64,000 nucleotides of DNA from Paenibacillus nanensis (GCF_003583765.1 NZ_QXQA01000001.1:682001-746000); one strand, 5' to 3'. Positions 52,764 to 62,852 are shown, counted from the first letter of the stretch. The notes: generated from the letters alone by a model not told the origin. Numbers and translations: made by a program.

Positions 52764-53075
52764 TTAATCTTTTAGCAGCTTATACAAATGGTCGACGGAA
52801 CGCATAGCGTACTCCTGCTGGACGACGCGGCCGTTTTTGAAAACAATTAGACACGGCACGCTCGCGATGCGCCACTCTTCTCTTAAGCGAGGCGTAAAGT
52901 TGATGTTCGTTTTGTAGATCGGGTAGTCGGTGCCGGCAGCCTCTGCGATCTCCAGCATACGTTCTGCGACCTTGCAGGTGCCGCACATGGGCGTCGCGAA
53001 CAGGATGGCGGTGCGTCCGATATCCGCCCTGCTCAGCTGAAGGAGCTCTTTTTCGTTTAATTCTTGCAAGGGCAT
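52764..53075 (-). CDS. thioredoxin-family protein (CGTC)
   Basis: Small redox protein of 103 residues. The active site is PMCGTCKVA, and the cis-proline is in SVPCLIVFKNG, as in thioredoxins. ATG 53075 lies about 11 bp after GGAG; ATGs at 53096 and 53111 have no site. It is convergent with the DJ-1 fusion gene (20 bp apart) and divergent from the terC riboswitch. Probably a disulphide reductase for a specific partner. Confidence 0.9.
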   Translation of the reverse strand: MPLQELNEKELLQLSRADIGRTAILFATPMCGTCKVAERMLEIAEAAGTDYPIYKTNINFTPRLREEWRIASVPCLIVFKNGRVVQQEYAMRSVDHLYKLLKD

Positions 53076-53192
53076 AACATGAATATCTCCTCTCTGCATT
53101 TTTTTTATCATAACACAAAAAAAAGTGGAACCACCCGAAACGCTGACACGTATTGCTCTTTAGTTAAAACACAATCTATACACGCGGTATTC

Positions 53193-53324
53193 TCCAAAGG
53201 GGAGTAGCTGGCACAACAATGTCGTCATTACGAGAACCGGATTCTCCGGCATTGTTGGCAACGTCATGACGTTGTTTGCGAGACCTTTGACTGGTGTTTC
53301 TTACGCCAGCCAAAGGTCTTTTTT
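53193..53324 (+). promoter_or_regulatory. yybP-ykoY manganese riboswitch
   Basis: The leader contains AAAGGGGAGTAGC, the conserved 5' element of the yybP-ykoY class, paired helices around CCGGATTCTCCGG and a GCAACG segment. It ends in a terminator: AGACCTTTG (53281) pairs with CAAAGGTCT (53311) before TTTTTT. This class binds Mn2+ and allows transcription of the downstream gene. It lies 54 bp before a TerC-family gene, a known partner of this class. Confidence 0.88.
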
Positions 53325-53377
53325 GCGTGCATGGGGCGTGGATGTGAGGCATTTATTTTCGTTAGGGGGCACGGTTG

Positions 53378-54187
53378 ATGGATTTTGGATTGCTGTTGGA
53401 GTATGGTTGGGTGCTGATGGTTTTGGTCGCTTTGGAGGGGCTGCTGGCGGCGGATAATGCGCTTGTGCTGGCGATTATGGTGAAGCATTTGCCGGAGAAG
53501 GAACGGAAAAAGGCTTTATTTTACGGCTTGGCCGGCGCGTTTGTGTTCCGCTTCGCTTCGCTCTTTGTTATTTCGTTCCTGGTCGATGTATGGCAAGTGC
53601 AGGCGATCGGCGCGCTTTATTTGCTGTTTATCGCGCTGAATCATATTTTCCGTAAAATCGTCGTGAAGAAGGGCGAGGAGTCGGCGGACAAAAAAGCGGG
53701 CAAAGAGCCGGCGAAAAGTGGCTTTTGGATGACGGTATTTAAAGTGGAAGTAGCGGATATCGCTTTCGCGATCGACTCGATTCTGGCAGCTGTCGCTCTT
53801 GCGGTCGCGCTGCCTCCGACAACTCTTCCGAATATCGGCGGCATGGACGGCGGACATTTTATCGTCATCTTCTTAGGCGGATTTATCGGATTGCTGATTA
53901 TGCGGTTCGCGGCGACGCTGTTCGTGAAGCTGCTGGAGAGCAGGCCCGGACTTGAGATCGCGGCGTTCTGTATCGTCGGCTGGGTCGGCGTGAAGCTTGC
54001 GGTTCATACGCTGGCGCATCCTTCTCTTCATGTCATTCCGCATGACTTTGCCGAATCGACAGGCTGGAAGCTGACCTTCTATGCGGTGCTCATTCTTATT
54101 GCGGCTGTCGGCTGGTTCCTGTCGGGTAACAAGAAAGCGAGCGGCAGCAAAGACGCAGAAGACAAAAAAGCGGCTGAAGCGGTATAA
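53378..54187 (+). CDS. TerC/YkoY-family membrane protein (probable Mn2+ exporter)
   Basis: Integral membrane protein of 269 residues with seven to eight helices. Conserved acidic motifs of the TerC family are ALEGLLAADNALVLA near the N-terminus and EVADIAFAIDSILAA in the second half. Relatives export manganese to metallate secreted proteins. ATG 53378 has AGGGGGC 8 bp upstream; TTG 53375 is closer. The C-terminal tail is Lys/Ala/Glu-rich. The manganese riboswitch upstream supports the function. Confidence 0.9.
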   Translation: MDFGLLLEYGWVLMVLVALEGLLAADNALVLAIMVKHLPEKERKKALFYGLAGAFVFRFASLFVISFLVDVWQVQAIGALYLLFIALNHIFRKIVVKKGEESADKKAGKEPAKSGFWMTVFKVEVADIAFAIDSILAAVALAVALPPTTLPNIGGMDGGHFIVIFLGGFIGLLIMRFAATLFVKLLESRPGLEIAAFCIVGWVGVKLAVHTLAHPSLHVIPHDFAESTGWKLTFYAVLILIAAVGWFLSGNKKASGSKDAEDKKAAEAV

Positions 54188-54220
54188 TAAATCCACAGCA
54201 TGTAGTGGAGGAGATACCAG

Positions 54221-54814
54221 TTGGCACAGCTTTATTACAAATACGGGACGATGAACAGCGGCAAGTCGTTTGAAATTATTAAAGTCGCGCACAATTACGA
54301 GGAGCAGGGCAAGCCGGTGCTCATCTACTCGCCGGCCGTCAGCGCAAGAGGCAGCGTGGACCGGGTCGGTTCCCGCGTCGGCTTCGAGCGCGAGGCGATT
54401 CCGGTCGGCGAGGATACCGACCTGTACGAAAGCGTCAAGTCGCGCGTTGAGTCATCCGGCCGGATCTATTGCGTCCTTATCGATGAAGCGCAGTTTTTGA
54501 AGAAGCACCATATCATTGAGCTCACGCGCGTTGTGGACGAGCTTAATATACCGGTTATGGCGTTCGGTTTAAAAAACGATTTTCAGAACCATCTGTTCGA
54601 AGGCAGCTACAATTTGCTCGTGCAAGCGGATAAGATTGAGGAAATCAAAACGATCTGCTGGTACTGCGACCGGAAGGCAACGATGGTGATCCGGTTCCGC
54701 GACGGCAAACCCGTCAATTCCGGCGAACAGATTCAGATCGGCGGCAACGAGGACTATAAGCCGGTCTGCCGTAAATGCTATAACAGAGCCTTTTCGGAAA
54801 CGGAAACGCATTGA
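54221..54814 (+). CDS. tdk: thymidine kinase
   Basis: Salvage enzyme phosphorylating thymidine, 197 residues, type II. Walker A GTMNSGKS, Walker B/active site LIDEAQFL with catalytic Glu, the lid [13 protein letters not shown] and zinc cysteines in CWYC and CRKCYNRAF. The start is TTG with GGAGGAG about 7 bp upstream. It lies 33 bp after the TerC gene and may be cotranscribed with it. Confidence 0.95.
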   Translation: MAQLYYKYGTMNSGKSFEIIKVAHNYEEQGKPVLIYSPAVSARGSVDRVGSRVGFEREAIPVGEDTDLYESVKSRVESSGRIYCVLIDEAQFLKKHHIIELTRVVDELNIPVMAFGLKNDFQNHLFEGSYNLLVQADKIEEIKTICWYCDRKATMVIRFRDGKPVNSGEQIQIGGNEDYKPVCRKCYNRAFSETETH

Positions 54815-54827
54815 TTTATCACAAAAA

Positions 54828-54862
54828 CGAGGCATGTCATCTTAAAAATGAAGCCTGTTTTT
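54828..54862 (+). terminator. weak terminator after tdk
   Basis: GAGGCATGTCAT and ATGAAGCCTG pair imperfectly around an A+T-rich loop, followed by five T. Confidence 0.35.
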
Positions 54863-54973
54863 CACCCTTCTCGCTATTTATACTTGGTAGTACCCTCGCC
54901 GATTGTCCGTCCGAATGGAATGCCGGACGCCTTAAGCGAGTGAATTATCAAGGAGTTGAGGAGGGCTTTTTTA

Positions 54974-57900
54974 ATGGGTAGAAAGGCAAAACGACTACTG
55001 TCATCCTTCTTGGCGTTTGCGCTGGTGACCGGACTGTTGTCGGGCATGACGGCTCCTTTCGCTGAAGCGGCGGCAGGGCTGCCGGCTTATTTGGATCCGG
55101 CGAAGACCGTGGAGGAGCGGGCGGCCGACCTGCTGTCCAGAATGACGGTGGAAGAAAAAGCGGGACAAATGATTCAGGCGGAAAGGGCGAATATTACTCC
55201 GCAGGAGGTTAAGCAATATTACATCGGCTCCGTGCTAAGCGGAGGCGGATCGTTTCCGAACGGCAGACAGTCCGACAGCACGCCCGGGAAGTGGCGCGAG
55301 CTGACGGACAGCTACCAAGACGGGGCCTTGTCGACTAGACTTGGCATTCCGCTCCTATACGGCGTGGATGCGGTGCACGGGCATAACAACGTAATCGGGG
55401 CGACCTTGTTCCCGCATAACATCGGCCTGGGCGCGGCGAACAACCCCGAGCTGACGGAAGCGATCGGCTCAGCCGTGGCGAAGGAAATGCGCGCGACGGG
55501 CGTGAACTGGGATTTTGCGCCGACGATCGCGGCGCCTCAAGATATTCGCTGGGGCCGCACCTATGAAGGCTTCAGCTCGGACCCGGCTAGAAGCGGCGCG
55601 CTCGGCGCGGCGTTTGTCGAGGGCCTTCAAGGAGAGAAGGGCGGCGCGTGGCTGACTCCGGAGAATGCGGTCGGCACGGCGAAGCATTTTATCGGGGAAG
55701 GCTTTACGGATAACGGAAAAAACCAGGGGGACATTACGCAATATACCGAGGAGCAAATTATTGCGCATGACCTTCAAATGTACCAAGCGGCAATTGATGC
55801 GGGCGTTCAGACGGTAATGGCTTCCTATCACAGCATCGCCGGTCTGAAGATGCATGCGCATAAACGGTTGTTGACCGATGTGCTGAAGGGAGAGCTAGGC
55901 TTTAAGGGTTTTGTGATCTCCGACTATAACGCGGTTCAGCAAATTACGAGGGATCACGAAGGCAATGCTGTAAGCGGTCTCAAAAATCAGCTTCGCGTCT
56001 CCGTTAACGCTGGCGTGGACATGTTCATGCTGACGGGCGATTGGAAAAACGCGTTGAATCACCTGATTGCGCTGGTAGGCGAAGGCGCCATTACGGAAGA
56101 GCGGTTGGATGATGCGGTCCTGCGTATTTTGAAGGTGAAAATCGCGGCCGGATTGTTCGAGCAGCCGAAAGCGGATACCGACATCGCCGATTACGTTGGC
56201 GCAGATGAGCATCGCGATATTGCGCGGCAAGCTGTTGCGGAATCGCTGGTGCTGCTCAAGAACGATGAGGTGAACGGAGAGCCGATTCTAGCCCAGCTGC
56301 CGGATATGGACCGCATCTTCGTAGCGGGCAGAAGCGCGAACGATATCGGCATTCAGTCGGGCGGCTGGTCGATTACATGGCAAGGCGCTTCCGGCAATAT
56401 TACGGAAGGGACAACGATTCTTGAGGGAATTCGAGAAGCAGCTGCGGGCTCAAACAAGACGGTGACATACAATAAGCACGGTCGCGGCGCCGCAGGCTAT
56501 GATGTCGCGATCGCCGTCGTCGGCGAAACGCCTTACGCGGAGTCGAACGGAGACAAGACGGATTTGAATCTCGAAGAAGTGGACTTGGAGACGATTCGCA
56601 ACATTCGGGCGGCTGATCCCGATATTCCGATCGTCGTTGTGCTGGTTAGCGGCCGTCCGATGACGATCGGCGATCAGCTGGACGATTGGCAGGGGCTTGT
56701 GGCGGCTTGGCTGCCGGGAACGGAAGGGCGAGGCGTAGCCGATGTGCTGCTTGGCGGCCGGGATTTTGCGGGTACGAATCCAATCGAATGGCCGTTCTAC
56801 GTTAATAGTGACTATCCTTTGACGGAGGACAGCGACAATCTGCTGTTCGATGTGGGATACGGGCTGACACGCGATGAAGCGACGCCGGAGCTTCCGGATG
56901 CGCCGCCGCTGCCGCAGCCGGATGCGGAGGCTATTCCGGGCAAGATCGAAGCGGAAGCGTTCGCCGCAAAGAGCAGCGGGCTGAATACGGAGACGACCTC
57001 CGACGAGGGCGGCGGCATGAATATCGGCTGGACTTCCGCGGGAGCGTGGCTGGATTATACGGTCAATGTAACCGAGCCTGGCACTTACAAGGCGGCATTC
57101 CGTTACGCCGGCAACGGCGGCTCGACCGGCATTCGCGTGAAGTCGGAGAGCGGCGCTACTTTAGGCACGCTTAACGTAGGCACGACTGGAGGATGGCAAA
57201 ACTGGGCGACGGCGGAAGTATCTGATATTGTACTGCGGCAGGAAGGCGTACAAAAGCTGCGCTTAGAATTTATTGCAGGCGACATCAACTTCAACTGGGT
57301 GGAATTTACGCGGACTGGCGACGTTCCTTCGGACAATGGCGGAGGCGGAGGCTCTGATCCGACCGGCGGAGAGGGCACGGGCGCCATTATCGTAGAGGAT
57401 GCGGTGCAATCCTGGATGACGAACGAACGGGATCCTGCGGACCGCAAATGGTATTATGCGGACCGTTCTCAGGCTGGAGATAAGAAGCTGGAGCCGGGAC
57501 CGGCGCTTGATTTGAGATTGCCGGATGGCAGTGGGCTAACGGCGATTACCCTTGATCCGGACAAAACGTACCAGTCGATGCTCGGCATCGGGACGTCGAT
57601 GGAAGAAACGACGGTTCATAATTTAGCGAAGATGTCTGACGCCAAGCAGGAGGAGCTGCTCCGTAAGCTGTTTGATCCGGTTGGCGGCATAGGCATCAGC
57701 TTTGTTCGTCTGACGATCGGCACATCCGACTTCACGGCCGAGCCGTTCTATTCCTATAACGATATGCCGCCAGGACAGACGGATGAAGATTTAAGCGAGT
57801 TCTCGATTCAAAAGGATTTCGACAACGGCATTATTGATACGGTGAAAAAAATACAGGCGATTAATCCGAACGTTAAATTTTTCGCTTCGCCTTGGAGTCC

Positions 57901-60900
57901 TCCGGGCTGGATGAAGACGACGGACAGCATGGTGAGGGGCCAAGTGAAGGAAGAATATCTTCCGCTTGTTGCCAAATATTATGTGAAATTTTTGGAGGCT
58001 TACGCGGAGCAGGGCATTTATTTCGAAGCGATGACGCTGCAGAACGAGCCGCTGCTTGAGATCGACTACCCGTCTACGGCAATGTCATGGCAGCAAACGT
58101 CCCGACTGGCGAAGCTGCTCCGGGCGGAGCTGGACGCCAATGGCAACGGACTGGTCAAATCCGTGAAGCTGTGGATGTTCGACCATAATCCGGGCGATAC
58201 AATGGCGTTCCCGGCTATGGTGCTTGGCGATGCGGCGGAAGGCGCCTACGATGCCGTGGAAGGCACGGCGTTCCACGATTACGGCGGCGAGCTGTCCGAG
58301 ATGAGCAGGCTGCATGATATGTTCCCGGAGAAGAGCGTTTATTTGACCGAAAGAGCGGTATGGGGCACGACCGGCGCGGACCGGATCGCCCAATATTTCC
58401 GCAACTACGCTCGCAGCTACAATAACTGGGTTACGATGCTCGACAGCGATATCGCGACCCATCAATGGGTTGGCATTCCGGATCCGACGCCGGTTATCCA
58501 GGATTCCGCAAATCCGGATAACTACTGGTTGTTGCCGGAATATTATTTGCTGGGTCACTACACGAAGTTTGTGAAGCCGGGGTATGTGCGTATCGACAGC
58601 AATTACGGTTCGGCATCGACCGTGACGAACGTGGCGTTTAAGAGCCCGGACGGCAAAGAGATCGTGACGGTTGTCATTAACCGGACGAACGACCCGCAGC
58701 CATTCAAGCTATTGGTCGACGGGCTGCAGATGAATGCGACGCTGCCGGCGAAATCGGTCGCGACGTACGTATTTGACCGGACGCAGATTTTAAAGCCGGG
58801 AGCAACGCTTGAAGCGGCTGCGTTCGCTTCGGCAAGCGGAACATACACGAACCCGGGAGACGGCTCGATTAGCGGCTTCCCGGCCGATGGCCATGCATCG
58901 TTCCATTACGTGGCGGAGCCAAGCCAAGCCGGTTCGTACTATGCGGAGATTGAATATACAGGCGAGCCTGTAAACGGGGAAATTGCGCTGGCATCCGGCG
59001 ACTCCGAATTGGATGCGATTGCGCTGACGGACGCGTCGAATGGACAATCCGCAAAAGTACGCGGCATCGTTAGCCTGCCGGCAGGCAAGCAATTGTTGAC
59101 GATGAAGGCGAAAGGCAGCGGGTACAGCATCGTCAAAGTGACGCTTGCTCGAGAAGCGGCAGGACCAGCCGCGGTTCCGGGATTGCTGGCGGCCAGCCAA
59201 TATGCTGACGCTTACGGCGTTTTGACGGAAGGTTCATCGGTAGCGAGAGCCGATAACGGCGATTGGGTGGCATACGAGGTGCAGGCTCCGGCAAGCGGCA
59301 ATTACGGCATTACGTACCAATATGCCGCTCCGCAAGAAGGGGCGAATATCAGCCTTTCCGTCAATGGCGGAGAACCGGCGGCTGTAGCTCTGCCGGGAAC
59401 AGGCGGACCTGAGACGGTCGGCAAGGCTGCCGGAAGCGTTGCGTTGAATCAAGGAACGAATACAATCCGGATAAGCGTAACAGATAGCCTCTATCGACTT
59501 CACCATATCGCGATCGGCGAAACGATTGTGGCGGAGCAGGGCCTGATCGCGGAAGGCGGCGAAAGCGGCGGCGAGATTACCGTACAGCTGTTGAACGGAA
59601 CGTTTGCGCCTGAGCTGAACGAAGCGAACTGGTCCATCTCCGGACTTAGCGGAGTGGGCATTGCCGGCGTCGAACGCGTGGGGGATACCACCGCCAAAAT
59701 TACGCTGACCGGTCCCGCACAGGAGGATTATGACGTGAACCGCACCGCCCTTCTGACAGCGGCTTCTGCGGAAGTAAGCGGCGCTGCTGCGGGAATAACG
59801 TTGACGAGCGAGGTAACCTTTACGGCGGCAGACGATCAGGAGGTTGCCGCGTTGTCCGAGCAACAGCTCGGTTATGATGTGGACGGCAAGGAATTGAGCT
59901 TGTCGATCAGCGGCGGCAAGCTGCTGGCCGATTCGATTAGCGAAATTTTTGTATCGGGCACTGCAATTACGCATGGCGGCGTATCGCTGGCTTCGGCAGA
60001 AGCAATGCCTGACGGAACGGTTAAGCTGACGCTTGCGTGGGATGGAACAACCTACTACGACGATCTCCAGCTTAACGTTCATGTGCCGGTAACGGCTTAT
60101 GGCGATTCTTCCGGCGGAAGCGAGCTCGTTGCCTCAGCGACGCTTTCAGGAACGGCAAATGTGAAGGATGCCGTAGACTTGCTGGAGCTGAACGCGCTGG
60201 ATCAGTTCAATCGTATGAAAGGCTTGACGGTAACGGGAACCGGTGCCGAGAGCGGATTTACATCGATTGACTCGGGCGATTATGCCGACTATTTGGTCAA
60301 TGTGCCGGAAGCCGGCGCTTATATCGCGGAGCTGACCGTAACGTCCAATACGCAAGCTTATAACGGCATCGTATGGCAGACGGAAGGCAATGCCGTGAAG
60401 ACGGCTGTAACCGTTCCTAATCTATACAACCAGGTTGTGCGGATTCGCGCCAAGCTGGACCTTAAAGAAGGCGAACAGCTCATTAGACTTTCGGTCGGGG
60501 CCGGCGGCTACGAGCTTCGCGGCATCCGTTTTGAGAAGCTGAACATCCAAACGATGGATGAGGAGAACGCGTCTATTAAGGTAGAGGCTGAAACATACGC
60601 GCAAGCCAGCAGCGGCGCAGTTCAGACGAACAATGCAGGAACGGCCAACGAATTCCGCAATGTCGGATTTACCGTTGTGGGAGGCTGGCTGGATTATTCG
60701 GTTCATATTGCCAAAAGCGGCTATTACAAAGTCGTTTACCGCTACGCGACGCCGCAGTCGGGTGTCCGATTGGCAATGGGCGGCGCAGACGGCGAAGCAT
60801 ATGGCGTAACTGCTCTTGGAACAACGGGCGATTGGGGCGCTTACCAAGAGGCTGTTGGCATCGTTCAACTGGAAGAAGGCGCTCAAACGCTGCGGCTTGC

Positions 60901-62458
60901 TTTAGTCGGGGATGGCGCCAATCTTGATTGGTTTACGCTGGAGGAGACGGAACCGACGACCGTTATTGGAGGTACGGCTTCTCTGCCGAAGGCATCCTTG
61001 AAGGCAGGAGCTTACAGTGGTGCGCGTACCGTGACGCTTTCGACGGCGACGGACGGAGCAGATATTTACTATACGCTGGATGGCAGTCTGCCTAGCGAAG
61101 ATAACGGCACCAAATACAGCGGACCAATTACGATGAACGGCTTGACGGTTATTCGGGCTGTAGCCGTGAAGGACGGCATGCTGGACAGCTTTATCGCGCC
61201 GTTTACGTATCGCATCACGCCGGGCACAACACCGCCGGACGGCGGCTCCTTTACGCCTCCTGCACCGGATAAGCCTGTTGTGGAGGGCTCGAAGATCAAA
61301 GCGCTAGCGCCTAAGGTGGACGCGAATACCGGAATCGGTAAAACGGCAATCGACGAGGACGCGTTAGCGGCCGCGCTAAAGGACGGAACGAGTCAAGCGG
61401 TTGAGCGGATTACCGTTAACGTGCCGCAGGCTGCCGGCGCGAATGGCTATGAAGTTGTTTTCCCGGCAGAAGGCCTTGCGACAAATGAGCTTGAATATAT
61501 ACTTGCGATCGAAACCGCTTCGGGAACGGTTCAGCTTCCAAGCGATATGCTTGAGCAAATCGGAGACGCAAAGACGGTATCTATCGTAATCCGATTGTCG
61601 GACAGTTCTTCGCTTCGTGAAGAACTGCAGGCTGAAATCGGCGGTCGTCCTGTCGTCGAGCTGCGCCTGCTCATCGATGGCGTTCAGACAGAGTGGAGTA
61701 ATCCGGGTACAAAGGTCTACGTGGCGGTGCCTTACGAGCCTAGCGGTGCTGAGAAGGAGCTGAGCGAACTGCTGACGGTATGGTATATCGACGGCAACGG
61801 TCAGATCACAGCAGTCCCGAGTGGCCGGTATGACGAGAAGCTTAAGTCGGTAACGTTTGAGACGGATCATTTCAGCGCCTTTGCTGTTGTCTATGTGGAG
61901 AAGAGCTTCGACGATCTGGAGCGTTACGATTGGGCAAAGCATGAAATCGAGGTTATGGCCGCAAAAGGCATCATTACCGGCGTATCGGATAGCGCATATG
62001 CGCCGGAGCGCCAAGTGAAGCGCGCGGACTTCCTGCTGCTGCTTGCGAGAGCGCTCGGCTGGAAGTCGCAGGCATCGGATGCGCCAAGCTCAGGCAGCTT
62101 TACCGATGTGGCGGCGGGCGACTATTATTACGAAGCGGTCATGGCCGCAAAGTCGCTTGGCATCGTGACGGGCCGGACGGATGGCAGCTTTGATCCGAAC
62201 GCTTCCATTACGAGACAAGAGATGATGGCGATGACAGCCAGGGCGCTTGCCGTCTCTGACAAGTCGCTGGAGGATGCGGATCTGGAGCTGCTGCAAGGCT
62301 TCTCCGATCTGGAGAAGCTGGCCGATTACGCGAAGGAGAGCGCTGCTCTGCTGATTGCGAACGGCATTGTTCAAGGCAGCGCAGGCAAGCTGAGCCCGCT
62401 TGGCAGCACAACTCGCGCTGAAGCTGCGCTGATTGTGTACCGAATCTATAACCTGTAA
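54974..62458 (+). CDS. secreted GH3-GH30 multidomain beta-glucanase with SLH anchors
   Basis: Surface enzyme of 2494 residues. A signal peptide (cut near AEA-A, about 34) is followed by GH3 (about 45-620; nucleophile D317 in VISDYNA), a CBM6-like module (about 654-781), a Gly-rich linker, and GH30 (about 806-1270; acid/base E1025 in LQNEPL, nucleophile E1126 in LTERAVW). Three CBM6/CBM35-like and two Ig-like modules come next, then another CBM6 (about 1866-1993), a chitobiase-like domain (about 2009-2080) and three SLH repeats (2313-2494). ATG 54974 follows GAGGAGGGC; an earlier TTG is part of that site. Predicted to attack beta-1,3/1,6-glucans of fungal or plant walls at the cell surface. 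Substrate is inference. Confidence 0.93.
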   Translation: MGRKAKRLLSSFLAFALVTGLLSGMTAPFAEAAAGLPAYLDPAKTVEERAADLLSRMTVEEKAGQMIQAERANITPQEVKQYYIGSVLSGGGSFPNGRQSDSTPGKWRELTDSYQDGALSTRLGIPLLYGVDAVHGHNNVIGATLFPHNIGLGAANNPELTEAIGSAVAKEMRATGVNWDFAPTIAAPQDIRWGRTYEGFSSDPARSGALGAAFVEGLQGEKGGAWLTPENAVGTAKHFIGEGFTDNGKNQGDITQYTEEQIIAHDLQMYQAAIDAGVQTVMASYHSIAGLKMHAHKRLLTDVLKGELGFKGFVISDYNAVQQITRDHEGNAVSGLKNQLRVSVNAGVDMFMLTGDWKNALNHLIALVGEGAITEERLDDAVLRILKVKIAAGLFEQPKADTDIADYVGADEHRDIARQAVAESLVLLKNDEVNGEPILAQLPDMDRIFVAGRSANDIGIQSGGWSITWQGASGNITEGTTILEGIREAAAGSNKTVTYNKHGRGAAGYDVAIAVVGETPYAESNGDKTDLNLEEVDLETIRNIRAADPDIPIVVVLVSGRPMTIGDQLDDWQGLVAAWLPGTEGRGVADVLLGGRDFAGTNPIEWPFYVNSDYPLTEDSDNLLFDVGYGLTRDEATPELPDAPPLPQPDAEAIPGKIEAEAFAAKSSGLNTETTSDEGGGMNIGWTSAGAWLDYTVNVTEPGTYKAAFRYAGNGGSTGIRVKSESGATLGTLNVGTTGGWQNWATAEVSDIVLRQEGVQKLRLEFIAGDINFNWVEFTRTGDVPSDNGGGGGSDPTGGEGTGAIIVEDAVQSWMTNERDPADRKWYYADRSQAGDKKLEPGPALDLRLPDGSGLTAITLDPDKTYQSMLGIGTSMEETTVHNLAKMSDAKQEELLRKLFDPVGGIGISFVRLTIGTSDFTAEPFYSYNDMPPGQTDEDLSEFSIQKDFDNGIIDTVKKIQAINPNVKFFASPWSPPGWMKTTDSMVRGQVKEEYLPLVAKYYVKFLEAYAEQGIYFEAMTLQNEPLLEIDYPSTAMSWQQTSRLAKLLRAELDANGNGLVKSVKLWMFDHNPGDTMAFPAMVLGDAAEGAYDAVEGTAFHDYGGELSEMSRLHDMFPEKSVYLTERAVWGTTGADRIAQYFRNYARSYNNWVTMLDSDIATHQWVGIPDPTPVIQDSANPDNYWLLPEYYLLGHYTKFVKPGYVRIDSNYGSASTVTNVAFKSPDGKEIVTVVINRTNDPQPFKLLVDGLQMNATLPAKSVATYVFDRTQILKPGATLEAAAFASASGTYTNPGDGSISGFPADGHASFHYVAEPSQAGSYYAEIEYTGEPVNGEIALASGDSELDAIALTDASNGQSAKVRGIVSLPAGKQLLTMKAKGSGYSIVKVTLAREAAGPAAVPGLLAASQYADAYGVLTEGSSVARADNGDWVAYEVQAPASGNYGITYQYAAPQEGANISLSVNGGEPAAVALPGTGGPETVGKAAGSVALNQGTNTIRISVTDSLYRLHHIAIGETIVAEQGLIAEGGESGGEITVQLLNGTFAPELNEANWSISGLSGVGIAGVERVGDTTAKITLTGPAQEDYDVNRTALLTAASAEVSGAAAGITLTSEVTFTAADDQEVAALSEQQLGYDVDGKELSLSISGGKLLADSISEIFVSGTAITHGGVSLASAEAMPDGTVKLTLAWDGTTYYDDLQLNVHVPVTAYGDSSGGSELVASATLSGTANVKDAVDLLELNALDQFNRMKGLTVTGTGAESGFTSIDSGDYADYLVNVPEAGAYIAELTVTSNTQAYNGIVWQTEGNAVKTAVTVPNLYNQVVRIRAKLDLKEGEQLIRLSVGAGGYELRGIRFEKLNIQTMDEENASIKVEAETYAQASSGAVQTNNAGTANEFRNVGFTVVGGWLDYSVHIAKSGYYKVVYRYATPQSGVRLAMGGADGEAYGVTALGTTGDWGAYQEAVGIVQLEEGAQTLRLALVGDGANLDWFTLEETEPTTVIGGTASLPKASLKAGAYSGARTVTLSTATDGADIYYTLDGSLPSEDNGTKYSGPITMNGLTVIRAVAVKDGMLDSFIAPFTYRITPGTTPPDGGSFTPPAPDKPVVEGSKIKALAPKVDANTGIGKTAIDEDALAAALKDGTSQAVERITVNVPQAAGANGYEVVFPAEGLATNELEYILAIETASGTVQLPSDMLEQIGDAKTVSIVIRLSDSSSLREELQAEIGGRPVVELRLLIDGVQTEWSNPGTKVYVAVPYEPSGAEKELSELLTVWYIDGNGQITAVPSGRYDEKLKSVTFETDHFSAFAVVYVEKSFDDLERYDWAKHEIEVMAAKGIITGVSDSAYAPERQVKRADFLLLLARALGWKSQASDAPSSGSFTDVAAGDYYYEAVMAAKSLGIVTGRTDGSFDPNASITRQEMMAMTARALAVSDKSLEDADLELLQGFSDLEKLADYAKESAALLIANGIVQGSAGKLSPLGSTTRAEAALIVYRIYNL

Positions 62459-62478
62459 CGTGTAACTAGCAGCAGCAG

Positions 62479-62518
62479 AACCGCCGCAAAGGGCTTGAAG
62501 CCTTTGCGGCGGTTTTTT
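62479..62518 (+). terminator. terminator after the GH3-GH30 gene
   Basis: AACCGCCGCAAAGG and CCTTTGCGGCGGTT pair perfectly over 14 bp with an 8-base loop, then six T. Confidence 0.94.
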
Positions 62519-62539
62519 ATGTCTGGGGAGCCGACGAAT

Positions 62540-62726
62540 GCAGTAACGTCGAAAAAAGCGGTTACTGGTGAGAAGGCGGGGGTAGCGGGATGCGATAACG
62601 TCGAAAAAAGCGGTTACTGGTGAGAAGGCGGGGGTAGCGGGATGCGATAACGTCGAAAAAAGCGGTTACTGGCGAGAAGGCGGGGGTAGCGGGATGCAGT
62701 AACGACGAAAAACACGGTTACTGATA
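62540..62726 (+). repeat. 52-bp tandem repeat, four copies, each with a hairpin
   Basis: AACGTCGAAAAAAGCGGTTACT begins at 62545, 62597, 62649 and, degenerate, at 62701, exactly 52 bp apart. Each copy holds an imperfect inverted repeat (CAGTAAC...GGTTACTG) around an A-rich centre; the spacer AGAAGGCGGGGGTAGCGGGATG is also repeated. It fills the gap between two convergent genes. It resembles a REP- or MITE-like element rather than a CRISPR, since the spacers are identical. Confidence 0.85.
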
Positions 62727-62821
62727 CGTAAGCGGCGGCTCGGGGATCAGAGGCTGGGAGGGGGGCGGGTAGAACGGATACCGGCAGAAGAAGGGAGGGA
62801 ATCGCCATGCCATGAACGGAG
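62727..62821. other. G-rich intergenic remainder, no feature seen
   Basis: Between the tandem repeat and the hairpin of the regulator gene lies a purine-rich stretch with no credible ORF or RNA motif. Confidence 0.4.
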
Positions 62822-62852
62822 GCGCAAAGAGGGCAGCTCAGCAGCTGCCCTC
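62822..62852 (-). terminator. hairpin at the end of the AraC-type regulator gene
   Basis: GAGGGCAGCT and AGCTGCCCTC form a perfect stem that overlaps the stop codon at 62838; on the minus strand TTTGCG follows. A weak T tract makes its efficiency doubtful. Confidence 0.5.

Noticed and set aside
62540..62726. CRISPR array
   Set aside because: The spacer parts are as identical as the repeats, the unit is 52 bp, and no cas gene is nearby, so it is a plain tandem repeat.
62614..62808. Small minus-strand ORF across the tandem repeat
   Set aside because: It only reads through repeat DNA and has no start signal.
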